Origin: Akkermansiaceae bacterium
Lineage (GTDB): Bacteria > Verrucomicrobiota > Verrucomicrobiia > Verrucomicrobiales > Akkermansiaceae
Assembly: GCA_903827375.1 (NCBI GenBank)
Contig: CAIKHZ010000359.1
Location: 1-44,297, forward strand
DNA length: 44,297 nucleotides
Direction: 5' to 3'
In this document: positions 31,021-40,230 of the stretch, piece after piece
Layout: each line of letters opens with the position of its first letter
Numbering within the stretch: position 1 is the first letter of the stretch
The notes under the pieces: generated by a model
What the model was told of the DNA's origin: nothing
Seen by the model: the letters and a program-made list of their open reading frames with translations, nothing else
The model's database searches: none
Program-made: the position numbers and the translations under genes

Positions 31021-32919
31021 ATGATCAAATTCACCCCTGGCATTCTCGCCAATGACACATATCGCGGCCTCATTGGCAGGGTCTTGCGCGAGAATTTCCG
31101 GCTCTATGTGGCCCGCTATGTGCTGGCGTTTGCCTTGATGGCCTGCGCGGCGGCCGCTACCGGCGGATCCGCCTTCCTGATGAAAAATATCACCGAGACG
31201 ATTTTCGGCACTCCCGAGGCGCTCGGCCAGGCGGCAGCGATGGCCAGTCGTTCCAACGCGTTTGGCCAGCACGGGTTGCGGGTCCTCGGTGAGACGGTCA
31301 CCCACTTTCTCACCGGATCGGCTCCGGGAATGCTGCAAATTTTCAATGTGGCAGCGGCTATTCTGCTAGTATTTTTTATCAAGGGATCATGCCAATACGG
31401 ATCGACCGTTATTCTATCAAAAATTGGCAACAACATTGTGGCCCGCCAGCAATCCCGGGTAAGTAACCACATCCTCAACCAGTCACTGACGTTTTTCGTG
31501 CACTTTCCCACCGGGGATTTAATCACCCGGGTGGCCCGAGCCGCCAGTGCCGCCCGAGACGTGATGAATCTGCTCATGATGCGGGTGCAGGATGTGTTCA
31601 CTGCCATCGCACTGCTTATCGCCATGTTCACGTTGGATTGGCGCTTGTCCTGCGGAGCCCTGTTCATTATGGGGCCCCTCATCCTCATGCTCAGCAGCAT
31701 TATCAAACGGATCCGGAAGATTGCCAATGCCGAGTTTACCAGTTCGGTGCGCGTCATCTCAACCATCCAAGAGGCAATCTTAGGCAACAAACTGATCAAA
31801 TCATATAACCTCGAACCTCACATAAGCGGGCGATTCGATGAGGCAATCGCCTCCGTCGAAAATCGATCCAATAAAATGGCTGTCGTCTCCGCTCGCACCA
31901 CCCCTCTGATGGAAACCATGGGCGGCGTCGCCATCGCCTGCATCGTCTTCTACGGTGGCTACCGCAATCTCGTCCATGGCCAAAATGCCAGTTCGTTGCT
32001 CGCCTTCCTCACCGCCTTGCTGCTTGCCTACGAGCCTATCAAGCGCATCGCCAAGATGAATGTATCCCTGCAAAGCGCGCTCGTCGGCGTTCAGATGCTC
32101 TACGATGTGATCGACGCGGATTATGCGATTCCAGAACCTGCTGACGCCCAGCCGTTGCGGGTTACTAACGGCGAGATATCCCTCAACCACCTGTCCTTCG
32201 CCTATCGGCCCGGCCAACCCGTTATCAACGATGTGACCCTCAACTGTCCCGGCGGCCACGTCACCGCCTTGGTCGGCCCCTCCGGCAGCGGCAAATCCAC
32301 CATCCTCAACCTCATCGAACGCTTCTACGGAGCCAATAGCGGCTCGATCGAAATCGACGGCCAGGACCTCCGCCAGGTCACCACCGCCTCGCTCCGCCGC
32401 GAAATCTCACTCGTTAGCCAAGATACATTTTTGTTTGCCGACACCCTGCGAAATAACATCCGGTTGGCCCGTCCTGCGGCCACCAATGAAGAAATCGAAC
32501 AAGCCGCACGCGCCGCCTTCGCCCATGACTTTATCATGGAACAACCTAACGGCTATGACACCCAGGTGGGCGAAAATGGCGGCAATCTATCCGGCGGCCA
32601 GCGCCAGCGCATATCGATCGCCCGCGCCTTTCTCAAAAATGCTCCGATCCTTCTGCTCGACGAGGCGACATCCGCACTGGATAGCGAAAGTGAGCAAAAA
32701 GTCCAACTGGCCTTCGACTGCCTCATGCAAGGCCGTACCACCATTGTCATCGCCCATCGGTTTTCCACCATCCGCAACGCCCGAAAAATCCAGGTTCTCC
32801 AAGACGGCCGCTTGGTTGCCAGCGGTTCCCATCAGGAACTCATCAGCGAACCAGGCAGCCTCTACGCCCACCTCTACCGCCTGCAATACCAAGAGGCAGA
32901 TCACGGCGGGGCCTCTTGA
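31021..32919 (+). CDS. MsbA-like ABC transporter (fused permease and ATPase)
   Basis: A 632-residue half-transporter that would flip lipid A-core or another lipid-linked glycan across the inner membrane. The N-terminal part has six helices, with a long insertion after helix 1 (about residues 45-110). The C-terminal ATPase has Walker A GPSGSGKST, Q-loop SLVSQDTFLFADTLRNNI, signature LSGGQRQRISIARAF, Walker B ILLLDEATSALD and H-loop IVIAHRFSTIRNA. The ATG at 31021 is preferred; the open frame to 30655 covers the end of hldA. Context between the heptose genes and a sugar operon supports LPS export, but specificity is inferred. Confidence 0.88.
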   Translation: MIKFTPGILANDTYRGLIGRVLRENFRLYVARYVLAFALMACAAAATGGSAFLMKNITETIFGTPEALGQAAAMASRSNAFGQHGLRVLGETVTHFLTGSAPGMLQIFNVAAAILLVFFIKGSCQYGSTVILSKIGNNIVARQQSRVSNHILNQSLTFFVHFPTGDLITRVARAASAARDVMNLLMMRVQDVFTAIALLIAMFTLDWRLSCGALFIMGPLILMLSSIIKRIRKIANAEFTSSVRVISTIQEAILGNKLIKSYNLEPHISGRFDEAIASVENRSNKMAVVSARTTPLMETMGGVAIACIVFYGGYRNLVHGQNASSLLAFLTALLLAYEPIKRIAKMNVSLQSALVGVQMLYDVIDADYAIPEPADAQPLRVTNGEISLNHLSFAYRPGQPVINDVTLNCPGGHVTALVGPSGSGKSTILNLIERFYGANSGSIEIDGQDLRQVTTASLRREISLVSQDTFLFADTLRNNIRLARPAATNEEIEQAARAAFAHDFIMEQPNGYDTQVGENGGNLSGGQRQRISIARAFLKNAPILLLDEATSALDSESEQKVQLAFDCLMQGRTTIVIAHRFSTIRNARKIQVLQDGRLVASGSHQELISEPGSLYAHLYRLQYQEADHGGAS

Positions 32920-33007
32920 TTTCGAGCGTTTCCAATTCGAACCTCACAGCATCAATCTTCACGCTTGATTTGTAGGGCCTGACTCATTACACTCCAAGAC
33001 CCACATC

Positions 33008-33778
33008 ATGAAAGCCGTTATTCTAGCAGGAGGCATGGGAACCAGGATTTCCGAGGAGACCCACCTCAAGCCGAAGCCGATGATAGAGATTGGAGGCAAG
33101 CCCATCCTCTGGCATATCATGAAACTCTATTCCACCCACGGAGTGAATGATTTTATCATCTGCTGCGGATACAAGGGGTATTACATCAAGGAGTACTTCG
33201 CCAATTACTTCCTGCACATGTCCGATGTGACGTTTAATATGGAAAATAATCACATGGAGGTTCACAATCACAAGGCCGAACCTTGGCGCGTAACCCTCGT
33301 GGATACCGGCGACGAAACACTAACCGGCGGCCGCCTGCGCCGCGTCTCCTCTTATATCCGGGACGAACCCGCGTTCTGCTTTACCTATGGCGACGGACTC
33401 GCCAACGTCGATATCTCCGCCCAAATCCGCTTCCATCACGCACATGGCAAATGGGCCACCGTCACCGCCGTGCAGCCGCCCGGTCGCTATGGCGCCATCC
33501 AAGCCGAGGGTGCCCGCGTCACCGGCTTCACCGAAAAACCCCGCGGCGATGGAGGTCTGATCAACGGCGGCTTTTTCATCCTCTCACCAAATGTGCTGGA
33601 TTTTATCGAAGGCGATCATACATCATGGGAAAGCGCGCCCCTGGTGGAACTGGCCAAGTGCTCACAACTCATGGCCTTCGAGCACCATGGGTTCTGGCAA
33701 CCCATGGACACCCTGCGTGATAAAAACATGCTAGAGCAACTCTGGGATTCCGGTAACGCCCCTTGGAAACTATGGTAA
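33008..33778 (+). CDS. rfbF: Glucose-1-phosphate cytidylyltransferase RfbF
   Basis: Makes CDP-glucose from glucose 1-phosphate and CTP, the entry step to CDP-deoxysugars. The 256-residue protein has the family length and the motif [20 protein letters not shown], followed by [32 protein letters not shown] and the [19 protein letters not shown] segment. It is clearly closer to RfbF/DdhA than to RmlA or GalU. The next gene overlaps by 16 bases and encodes the expected partner RfbG. It starts the second half of the polysaccharide locus, 88 bp after the exporter. Confidence 0.95.
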   Translation: MKAVILAGGMGTRISEETHLKPKPMIEIGGKPILWHIMKLYSTHGVNDFIICCGYKGYYIKEYFANYFLHMSDVTFNMENNHMEVHNHKAEPWRVTLVDTGDETLTGGRLRRVSSYIRDEPAFCFTYGDGLANVDISAQIRFHHAHGKWATVTAVQPPGRYGAIQAEGARVTGFTEKPRGDGGLINGGFFILSPNVLDFIEGDHTSWESAPLVELAKCSQLMAFEHHGFWQPMDTLRDKNMLEQLWDSGNAPWKLW

Positions 33779-34860
33779 TCCCCAATCCCAAATTCTGGCA
33801 CGGCCGATCCGTTTTTCTAACTGGCCACACCGGCTTCAAGGGCAGCTGGCTGGCACTGTGGCTGCACCAGCTCGGAGCCACAGTGCATGGCTATGCGTTA
33901 GATCCACCGACCCATCCGAGCTTGTTCGAGGCGGCCTCTATCCACTCGCTGCTCGCCAGTGATACCCGGGCAGATATCTCCGATGCGCCGCGCCTCGCAC
34001 AAGCACTCCAGGCCGCACGCCCCGAAATTGTCTTCCACCTCGCCGCCCAACCGCTGGTTCGCCTGAGCTATCAGAACCCCGCCGCCACATTCATGACTAA
34101 TGTCATGGGCACCGTCCATTTGCTAGAAGCTGCCCGCGCCTGCGACGACACCCGCGCCATCGTCGCCATCACCACTGACAAGGTCTATCACAACAACGAG
34201 TGGGTCCATCCCTACCGGGAAAGCGATCCGTTAGGCGGACGCGACCCCTACAGCGCCAGCAAGGCCGCTGCGGAAATTGTCACTGCGGCCTATCGGGCCA
34301 GCTTTTTCCAAGGCCCGAACGGTCATCCGGCCCGCGTTGCCACAGCGCGAGCCGGCAACGTCATAGGCGGCGGCGACTGGGCTTTGGATAGGATCGTCCC
34401 GGACTGCCTGCGCGCCTTCGCCGCACACGAACCCGTCCACATCCGCTGCCCCAATTCGGTGCGGCCTTGGCAGCATGTGTTAGAGCCTCTGGCCGGCTAC
34501 CTAACCCTTGGCCACAAGTTGTTTGGTGAGGGCGGCCATGAGTTTGCAAAGGCATGGAACTTCGGACCTAACGCGAGCGACAACGTCACCGTCGGCAACC
34601 TCGCCGAAAATTTAGCCGCTCTGTGGGGTGGCGATGCGCGGGTGCTGCTCGACACGACCGGCGGCCATCCCCACGAGGCGGGCAGGCTAAGCCTTGATAG
34701 TTTTGCTGCCCGTCATCAGTTGGGTTGGACGAGTTGTTGGGGGTATCGCCACGCCTTGGCACGCATCGTCGAATGGCACCAACTGTGGCTGCAAGGTGCC
34801 GACATGCTGCAGGCCACTCTGGACCAAATCAAATCCTATCAAAACCAACCACGCCCGTGA
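33763..34860 (+). CDS. rfbG: CDP-glucose 4,6-dehydratase RfbG
   Basis: NAD-dependent SDR enzyme converting CDP-glucose to CDP-4-keto-6-deoxyglucose. The 365-residue protein has the motif [18 protein letters not shown], then [29 protein letters not shown] and the catalytic YSASKAAAE (YxxxK). [19 protein letters not shown] is diagnostic of RfbG. Starts at 33763 and 33772 are both possible, overlapping rfbF. The 3-deoxygenating enzymes (RfbH/DdhC, DdhD) that usually follow are absent, so the 4-keto-6-deoxy product is probably used for C-methylation instead. Confidence 0.95.
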   Translation: METMVIPNPKFWHGRSVFLTGHTGFKGSWLALWLHQLGATVHGYALDPPTHPSLFEAASIHSLLASDTRADISDAPRLAQALQAARPEIVFHLAAQPLVRLSYQNPAATFMTNVMGTVHLLEAARACDDTRAIVAITTDKVYHNNEWVHPYRESDPLGGRDPYSASKAAAEIVTAAYRASFFQGPNGHPARVATARAGNVIGGGDWALDRIVPDCLRAFAAHEPVHIRCPNSVRPWQHVLEPLAGYLTLGHKLFGEGGHEFAKAWNFGPNASDNVTVGNLAENLAALWGGDARVLLDTTGGHPHEAGRLSLDSFAARHQLGWTSCWGYRHALARIVEWHQLWLQGADMLQATLDQIKSYQNQPRP

Positions 34861-35420
34861 TCTCCAGCTTCCTTCTGCAGGCCACCCCGATCGCCGGATT
34901 GAGCGTCATTCATCGCCAAACCAAGGGCGACAGACGTGGCTATCTGGAACGTCTGTATTGCTTGGAGGAACTCGCCGCCATCACCGAAGGCAAACCGTTC
35001 GTCCAAATCAATCATACTCTAACATTCAACCCGGGCGTGGTGCGCGGCCTGCATTTCCAGCGCCCGCCGCATGCCGAGGTCAAGCTCGTCACTTGCCTGC
35101 GCGGCGAAGTGTTTGACGTAGCTGTGGATCTGCGCACCGACTCACCGACGTTTCTCCACTGGCACGCGGAAATCCTCACTGCCGATAATCACAAGTCCCT
35201 CGCCATCCCTGAGGGATTCGCCCACGGATTTCAGACACTAACCGACAACTGCGAGATGCTCTATTTCCACACCTCCGCCTATCATCCCGAAGCGGAAGAT
35301 GCCCTCAACGCCTGTGATCCAGCCCTGGCCATCCGCTGGCCTCTGGCCATCTCCGAACTCTCGCCACGAGACGCAGCCCATCCGCTGCTCAACCCGGATT
35401 TTAAGGGGGTAACCTTATGA
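34857..35420 (+). CDS. RmlC-like NDP-4-keto-6-deoxysugar 3,5- or 5-epimerase
   Basis: A 187-residue cupin, the normal RmlC length, read from the GTG at 34857 that overlaps the rfbG stop (GTGA). The frame extending to 34725 lies inside rfbG. Family motifs are RRGYLERLYCLEE, NPGVVRGLHFQ with the catalytic His, GEVFDVAVDLR, IPEGFAHGFQTL and YFHTSAYHPEAEDAL with the likely Tyr. Since no dTDP-glucose enzymes are present, the substrate should be a CDP-4-keto-6-deoxyhexose, possibly after C-methylation; whether C3, C5 or both are inverted is not evident. Confidence 0.85.
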   Translation: MISSFLLQATPIAGLSVIHRQTKGDRRGYLERLYCLEELAAITEGKPFVQINHTLTFNPGVVRGLHFQRPPHAEVKLVTCLRGEVFDVAVDLRTDSPTFLHWHAEILTADNHKSLAIPEGFAHGFQTLTDNCEMLYFHTSAYHPEAEDALNACDPALAIRWPLAISELSPRDAAHPLLNPDFKGVTL

Positions 35421-36646
35421 AATGCCGCCATTGCCAGTGCGAGGTGTCGCTGCCGCTCATCGACCTCGGAAGTGCGCCGCCTTCCAATGCCTATCTAACG
35501 GCAATCTCGTTGCGGCGGCCGGAGAAATGGTTTCCGCTCAAAGTAGTCATCTGCGAAGCCTGCTGGCTGGTACAAGCCGAGGCTTACTCGCGGGCTGCGG
35601 AGTTGTTCAACGAAGAGTATGCCTATTTCAGCTCCTTTTCCAGCCAGTGGCTGAAGCATGCCGAGAGCTACGTCCAGACGATGCTTGAGCGCTTTGCCCT
35701 AACGCCCGCTAGCCGCGTCATCGAGGTGGCTTCCAACGATGGCTACTTGCTTCAATACGTCAAGGCGCGGGGGATTCCCTGCCTTGGCATTGAGCCAACC
35801 GCAAGCACTGCTGCGGCCTCGCGCCTCAAAGGCATTGAGACCCTCGAGGAGTTCTTTGGCGTCGGCTTGGCAAAGCGTCTGGTTACCAATGGCTGGCAGG
35901 CAGACCTGATTGCAGCCAACAATGTTCTCGCCCATGTGCCCGACATCAATGATTTTGCCGCTGGCTTTGCCATCTTGCTCAAACCCGCCGGCGTCGCTAC
36001 TTTCGAGTTTCCTCATTTGATAAATCTGATAGAAAAAAACCAGTTCGATACAATCTATCACGAGCACTTCTCCTATCTCTCACTCACAGCGGTGCAGCGG
36101 ATATTCGCCGCCAACGGTTTGCGGGTCTTTGATGTTGAAGAACACCCAACCCACGGAGGCAGCATTCGCGTTTTTGCCCAGCGTGCCGATATGGGCATCC
36201 ATCCTGTCAGTCAGCGGGTTCACCAGTTGCTCGAACAGGAAGAGACTGCTGGTATGCGATCCGCCGCCTATTATGCCGGCTTCCAGGCCCGCGCAGAAAA
36301 AGTCAGGGACGACTTTGTCCATTTTCTCATTGATGCCAAGCGCCGAGGCCAATCGGTGGCCGCGTATGGAGCCGCCGCCAAAGGCAATACTCTGATGAAC
36401 TTTGCCGGCATCCGCCCCGATCTCATCCGCTTTGTGGTGGATCGCAACCCGGCCAAGCAGGGGAAATTCATGCCGGGAAGCCGCATCCCAATTGTGAATG
36501 AGGCCACACTCGCAGAATTCAAGCCGGACTATGTTGTTATCCTGCCATGGAATTTGAAGGATGAAGTCATGCAACAACTCGCCTCTATCCGGTCCTGGCA
36601 CGGGCAATTTGTGACTGCCATTCCCAGTCTGGAGGTTCTGCCATGA
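35417..36646 (+). CDS. NDP-sugar C-methyltransferase (TylC3/NovU/TcaB9-like)
   Basis: SAM-dependent enzyme adding a methyl branch to a 4-ketosugar carbon, probably C3. The 409-residue protein has the full three-part layout: an N-terminal zinc domain with CRHC and CEAC pairs, a central SAM fold (RVIEVASNDGYLLQYV), the catalytic IYHEHFSYLS motif near residue 215, and a C-terminal NAD-like Rossmann domain (VAAYGAAAKGNTLMNF and VVDRNPAKQGKFMPG). It overlaps the epimerase stop by ATGA and the next gene likewise. Its position after rfbF-rfbG is the main evidence that the sugar is CDP-activated. Confidence 0.9.
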   Translation: MKCRHCQCEVSLPLIDLGSAPPSNAYLTAISLRRPEKWFPLKVVICEACWLVQAEAYSRAAELFNEEYAYFSSFSSQWLKHAESYVQTMLERFALTPASRVIEVASNDGYLLQYVKARGIPCLGIEPTASTAAASRLKGIETLEEFFGVGLAKRLVTNGWQADLIAANNVLAHVPDINDFAAGFAILLKPAGVATFEFPHLINLIEKNQFDTIYHEHFSYLSLTAVQRIFAANGLRVFDVEEHPTHGGSIRVFAQRADMGIHPVSQRVHQLLEQEETAGMRSAAYYAGFQARAEKVRDDFVHFLIDAKRRGQSVAAYGAAAKGNTLMNFAGIRPDLIRFVVDRNPAKQGKFMPGSRIPIVNEATLAEFKPDYVVILPWNLKDEVMQQLASIRSWHGQFVTAIPSLEVLP

Positions 36647-37482
36647 AAATCGCAGTCACCGGTGCATCCGGCTTTCTCGGCCGCCACGTCGCCGCCGAAC
36701 TGATCCGCTGTGGCATCACCCCTGTGCTTGCCACCCGCAACCCGACCGCGCTCGCAGAGCAATTTCCGAATGCTAACATCGTCAACCTGGATGTCAACGC
36801 ACCGCCGCCGGACCCGTTCGAGGCGCTGGGCCGCCCCGATGCACTGATCCATCTGGCGTGGGGAGATCTATCTAACTTTCACTCGCTCACCCACCTCGAA
36901 GTCGAACTGCCAGCCCACATTCAATTCCTCAAATCCCTGGTGCTCGCCGGGTTGCCCGCCCTGGCCATCACCGGCACCTCTCTGGAATACGGGACCACAA
37001 GCGGCCTGAAGAGCGAGGGGATGCTTGCCGATCCCTCCACGGCCTACGCGGTTGCCAAGGACACGTTGCGACGGCACCTCGAACTACTCAACCTAGTTCA
37101 TCCATTTCAGTTCACCTGGCACCGGCTGTTCTACCTTTACGGGCCTGGCCAGTCACAGCAATCGCTGTTGCCTCAGCTAGCTCGCGCCGTAGCCAACGGC
37201 GAGCCAAGCTTTAAAATGTCCGGCGGCCAGCAAATCCGCGACTTCCATCACGTCGCCACCGCCGCCGCCGAAATTGTTAGTCTTGCCCTCAAGCAACAGC
37301 CATTTGGCATCGTCAATGGTTGCAGCGGCAGGCCAGTTGCGGTGCGCTCTTTCGTCGAACGTTACCTCGCTGAAAACCACCTTGCCATCAATCTAGAACT
37401 CGGCCATTACCCATATCCCGCTTACGAACCCTTCGCCTTCTGGGGCGATGCCTCCTATCTCCGCCTCTGCCTCGCCTCATGA
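36643..37482 (+). CDS. SDR-family NDP-sugar epimerase/4-ketoreductase
   Basis: A 279-residue extended SDR protein with the NAD(P) motif KIAVTGASGFLGRHV and catalytic YAVAK. It is shorter than classic epimerases, typical of RmlD-like or C4-ketoreductase enzymes. Within this operon it probably reduces the 4-keto group of the C-methylated CDP-6-deoxysugar. Stereochemistry cannot be read from sequence. ATGA overlaps at both ends show tight coupling to the two methyltransferase genes. Confidence 0.82.
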   Translation: MKIAVTGASGFLGRHVAAELIRCGITPVLATRNPTALAEQFPNANIVNLDVNAPPPDPFEALGRPDALIHLAWGDLSNFHSLTHLEVELPAHIQFLKSLVLAGLPALAITGTSLEYGTTSGLKSEGMLADPSTAYAVAKDTLRRHLELLNLVHPFQFTWHRLFYLYGPGQSQQSLLPQLARAVANGEPSFKMSGGQQIRDFHHVATAAAEIVSLALKQQPFGIVNGCSGRPVAVRSFVERYLAENHLAINLELGHYPYPAYEPFAFWGDASYLRLCLAS

Positions 37483-38543
37483 ATCCCCAACAAATCGAAC
37501 TCTACCGCTGCGAGGGCCTGCCGGTCTTCCAAAACCGCATGTATCATTCGAAGGCCGCCGCCTGCGCCTGCCAGACCGGCGATGTGCGCCTCGTCCATGA
37601 CCTCGGAACCGGCCTTATATCTAACCATGACTTCGATCCAGCACTGCTGGTGTACGACGCGGACTATCAGAACGAACAAGCTCACAGCCGCGCCTTTCAA
37701 ACCCATCTGGATTCCATTCTTTCCCTCATAGACGGTCACCTTGGCAACCACACGCTCATCGAGGTGGGCTGCGGCAAGGGGTTGTTCCTCGAAAAACTCC
37801 AACAACAAGGATATGCCGTTACCGGCATCGATCCTACCTACGAAGGCTCCAATCCGGCCATCCTCAGACAATACTTCTCCCCGCAAACCGGCATCCAGGC
37901 CGATGGTATGGTGCTGCGTCATGTGCTCGAACACATCCAGCACCCATACGATTTCCTCTGCCTCTTGCGCGACGCCAATGGCGGCAGCGGCAAAATCTAT
38001 ATCGAAGTGCCCTGCTTTGATTGGATCTGCGCTCGCGGCTCGTGGTTCGATGTCTTCTACGAACATGTAAACTACTTCCGCCTCGAGGATTTTCACCGAC
38101 TCTTCGGCCACATCCACCACGCCGCTCATAGCTTCAACGGCCAATACCTATCCATCGTTGCCGATCTGGCCAGCCTCCGGCCGCCGGTCTATCAGGGCGG
38201 GCCGGCCGTCTTTCCCCCTAACTTCAACGCCACAGTGCTCACTCATTCACAGCGCTTGGCGGCTTTCCCGGAGCGCCGCCGCATCATCTGGGGTGGAGCC
38301 TCCAAAGGGGTGATCTTCGCCATCTTCATGGCTCGCGCAGGCACTCCGGTCGATGCCGTCATCGACGTCAACCCGGCCAAACAAGGCAAGTTCATCGGAG
38401 TCACCGGCCTGCGCGTCAGCTCACCGGATGAGATCATTGCCGATCTGCCAGATGCTGCCGAAATCATCGTCATGAATAGCAATTACCTCGATGAAATCCG
38501 CCAGTTGACAGAAAATCGCTTTACCTATTATCCCGCAGACTAA
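37479..38543 (+). CDS. Second C-methyltransferase-like SAM enzyme
   Basis: A 354-residue relative of the preceding C-methyltransferase. The SAM motif is LIEVGCGKGLFLEKL; the VFYEHVNYF segment corresponds to the catalytic Tyr-x-Glu-His region of the first enzyme; and the C-terminal Rossmann domain repeats the RIIWGGASKGVIF and DVNPAKQGKFIG motifs. The N-terminal zinc domain is reduced and does not show two CxxC pairs. It may methylate a second position or sugar, or act as a structural partner. The ATG overlaps the reductase stop (ATGA). Confidence 0.8.
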   Translation: MNPQQIELYRCEGLPVFQNRMYHSKAAACACQTGDVRLVHDLGTGLISNHDFDPALLVYDADYQNEQAHSRAFQTHLDSILSLIDGHLGNHTLIEVGCGKGLFLEKLQQQGYAVTGIDPTYEGSNPAILRQYFSPQTGIQADGMVLRHVLEHIQHPYDFLCLLRDANGGSGKIYIEVPCFDWICARGSWFDVFYEHVNYFRLEDFHRLFGHIHHAAHSFNGQYLSIVADLASLRPPVYQGGPAVFPPNFNATVLTHSQRLAAFPERRRIIWGGASKGVIFAIFMARAGTPVDAVIDVNPAKQGKFIGVTGLRVSSPDEIIADLPDAAEIIVMNSNYLDEIRQLTENRFTYYPAD

Positions 38544-38564
38544 CAATCAATTAATCCACTTGCC

Positions 38565-39350
38565 ATGTCAGATCCCTCCACCAACTTTGCCGCCGAAGTA
38601 GCCCACCGTATCCGCAGCCAGGCTGCCAACGCCCCGCTCCAAGCAGCGGCCGCCGATATGGCCCGCGAGTCAATTTTGTCACAGTATTCCTATAACTTCT
38701 CTTGGTTGGGTCGTCCGATCATTCAATACCCGCAGGACATGGTCGCCCTGCAAGAACTCATTTGGTTGGTCAAACCCGACCTGATCATTGAAACTGGCAT
38801 TGCTCATGGAGGCTCACTCATTTTCAGCGCCTCCATGCTGGCATTGCTAGATTTGTGTGATGCCAGCGCGGCAGGCACCACGCTCGATCCCCGGATCTCG
38901 CAGCGAAAGGTGCTGGGCATCGATATTGATATCCGCGCTCACAATCGCAGTGCCGTTGAGGCCCATCCACTGGCCCCGCGCATCCAGATGATCCAGGGTT
39001 CAAGCATCGCACCGGAGATCATCGCACAGGTGCATGGCATCGCGGAAAACCACTCACGGGTTTTGGTCTGCCTCGATAGCAATCACACTCATGAACATGT
39101 CCTCGCTGAACTTGAGGCCTATGCCCCGCTGACGTCCATTGATAGTTACTGCGTGGTCTTCGACACCATCGTGGAAGATCTGCCGGAAGACATGTTCGGC
39201 GACCGCCCCTGGGGCCCGGGCAACAATCCCAAAACCGCAGCGCGCCAATACTTGCAGACCCACCCGGAATTTGTCATCGACGCAAGTATCCAGCACAAAC
39301 TCCTGATCACTGTGGCCCCGGACGGCTTCCTCAAACGCGTCGCTCATTGA
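38565..39350 (+). CDS. CmcI-type SAM-dependent methyltransferase (cephalosporin-hydroxylase family)
   Basis: A 261-residue protein. Despite the family name, characterised relatives in polysaccharide loci are sugar O-methyltransferases. The motifs are SQYSYNFSWLGRPIIQYPQD, LIIETGIAHGGSLIFSA (SAM loop), VLGIDIDIRAHNRSAV and VLVCLDSNHTHEHVLAEL, with CVVFDTIVEDLPEDMF near the C terminus. It lies 21 bp after the second C-methyltransferase, so it probably O-methylates the branched sugar or a neighbouring residue of the same glycan. Confidence 0.85.
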   Translation: MSDPSTNFAAEVAHRIRSQAANAPLQAAAADMARESILSQYSYNFSWLGRPIIQYPQDMVALQELIWLVKPDLIIETGIAHGGSLIFSASMLALLDLCDASAAGTTLDPRISQRKVLGIDIDIRAHNRSAVEAHPLAPRIQMIQGSSIAPEIIAQVHGIAENHSRVLVCLDSNHTHEHVLAELEAYAPLTSIDSYCVVFDTIVEDLPEDMFGDRPWGPGNNPKTAARQYLQTHPEFVIDASIQHKLLITVAPDGFLKRVAH

Positions 39351-39369
39351 ATACAGCCTTTTACCAGTC

Positions 39370-40230
39370 ATGCTAACCGTCGGAGTGCCAGTGTTCAATG
39401 CCGAGCGCTTTCTCGAGCGTTGCCTGACCAATCTTTGTGCGGAAGACCTCGACTATAAAATCGTTATATCCGACAACGCATCCACCGACCGGACAGCGGA
39501 AATTGCGCAGGCATTTGCCAAAGCCGACGGGCGAATCCACTACATCCACCATGAAACCAACTTGGGCGCATGGGGAAATTTCCAGTATTTGCTAGATAGT
39601 GCGACTACGGAGTTGTTTGCGTGGCGGGCTTATGACGATCTCAGTTCGCCAGACTATTTCAAAACCCTTTCGGCGACATTGGAGAGCCAGCCACAGTTCC
39701 ATCTGGCCGTCGGCAGCCTGGCCTATGAGGACGAGCAAGGAACACCTCCCGCCCCGCAGCAAGTCCCGGCGTTGCTGCCAGAAGATCCAGCGCAACGCCG
39801 CGCATCGCTCCTGCGCATCGCCGAAGTGACGTGGATTTATGCGGTTTTCAGGCGCCACGAGTTATGTCGGCGCTATGCTGCTGCTCGACAAGCCTATGCG
39901 TATGTTTGGTCATTCGATCCCTTGGTGATTCTGCCGTTTGTGCTCGAAGCCAGCGTCGTCACCGAGCCGAATGTCACATTCACTCAATATGTTTGTGGGG
40001 GATCGGCTGCGCGTTACCGGCCAAAAGGTGTCATCGCCAGCTCCCGCTTGGTATCACAATTCTGCCGCCATGGGTTTTCCATCGCAGATGAATTGTCAAC
40101 CTCGCCCACCGAACGTCTCCAACTCTACGCCGATGTGATTCGTTATACGAACAAGTACGGTCTAAAGTTTTCGCGCATCGCTAAGCGAGCCCTGTTGTGG
40201 CCCTACTACCGTCTAGCCAATCAATTGTGA
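39370..40230 (+). CDS. Family 2 glycosyltransferase
   Basis: A 286-residue GT2 (GT-A fold) enzyme. The N terminus LTVGVPVFNAERFLERCL and ISDNASTDRTAEIA bind the nucleotide, and the DxD-like motif is WRAYDDLSSPDYF. No clear transmembrane helices are present apart from a hydrophobic C terminus (ALLWPYYRLANQL), so it is cytoplasmic or membrane-associated. As the last gene of the operon it is a candidate to transfer the CDP-branched sugar to the growing glycan. Acceptor and donor are inferred from position only. Confidence 0.85.
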   Translation: MLTVGVPVFNAERFLERCLTNLCAEDLDYKIVISDNASTDRTAEIAQAFAKADGRIHYIHHETNLGAWGNFQYLLDSATTELFAWRAYDDLSSPDYFKTLSATLESQPQFHLAVGSLAYEDEQGTPPAPQQVPALLPEDPAQRRASLLRIAEVTWIYAVFRRHELCRRYAAARQAYAYVWSFDPLVILPFVLEASVVTEPNVTFTQYVCGGSAARYRPKGVIASSRLVSQFCRHGFSIADELSTSPTERLQLYADVIRYTNKYGLKFSRIAKRALLWPYYRLANQL

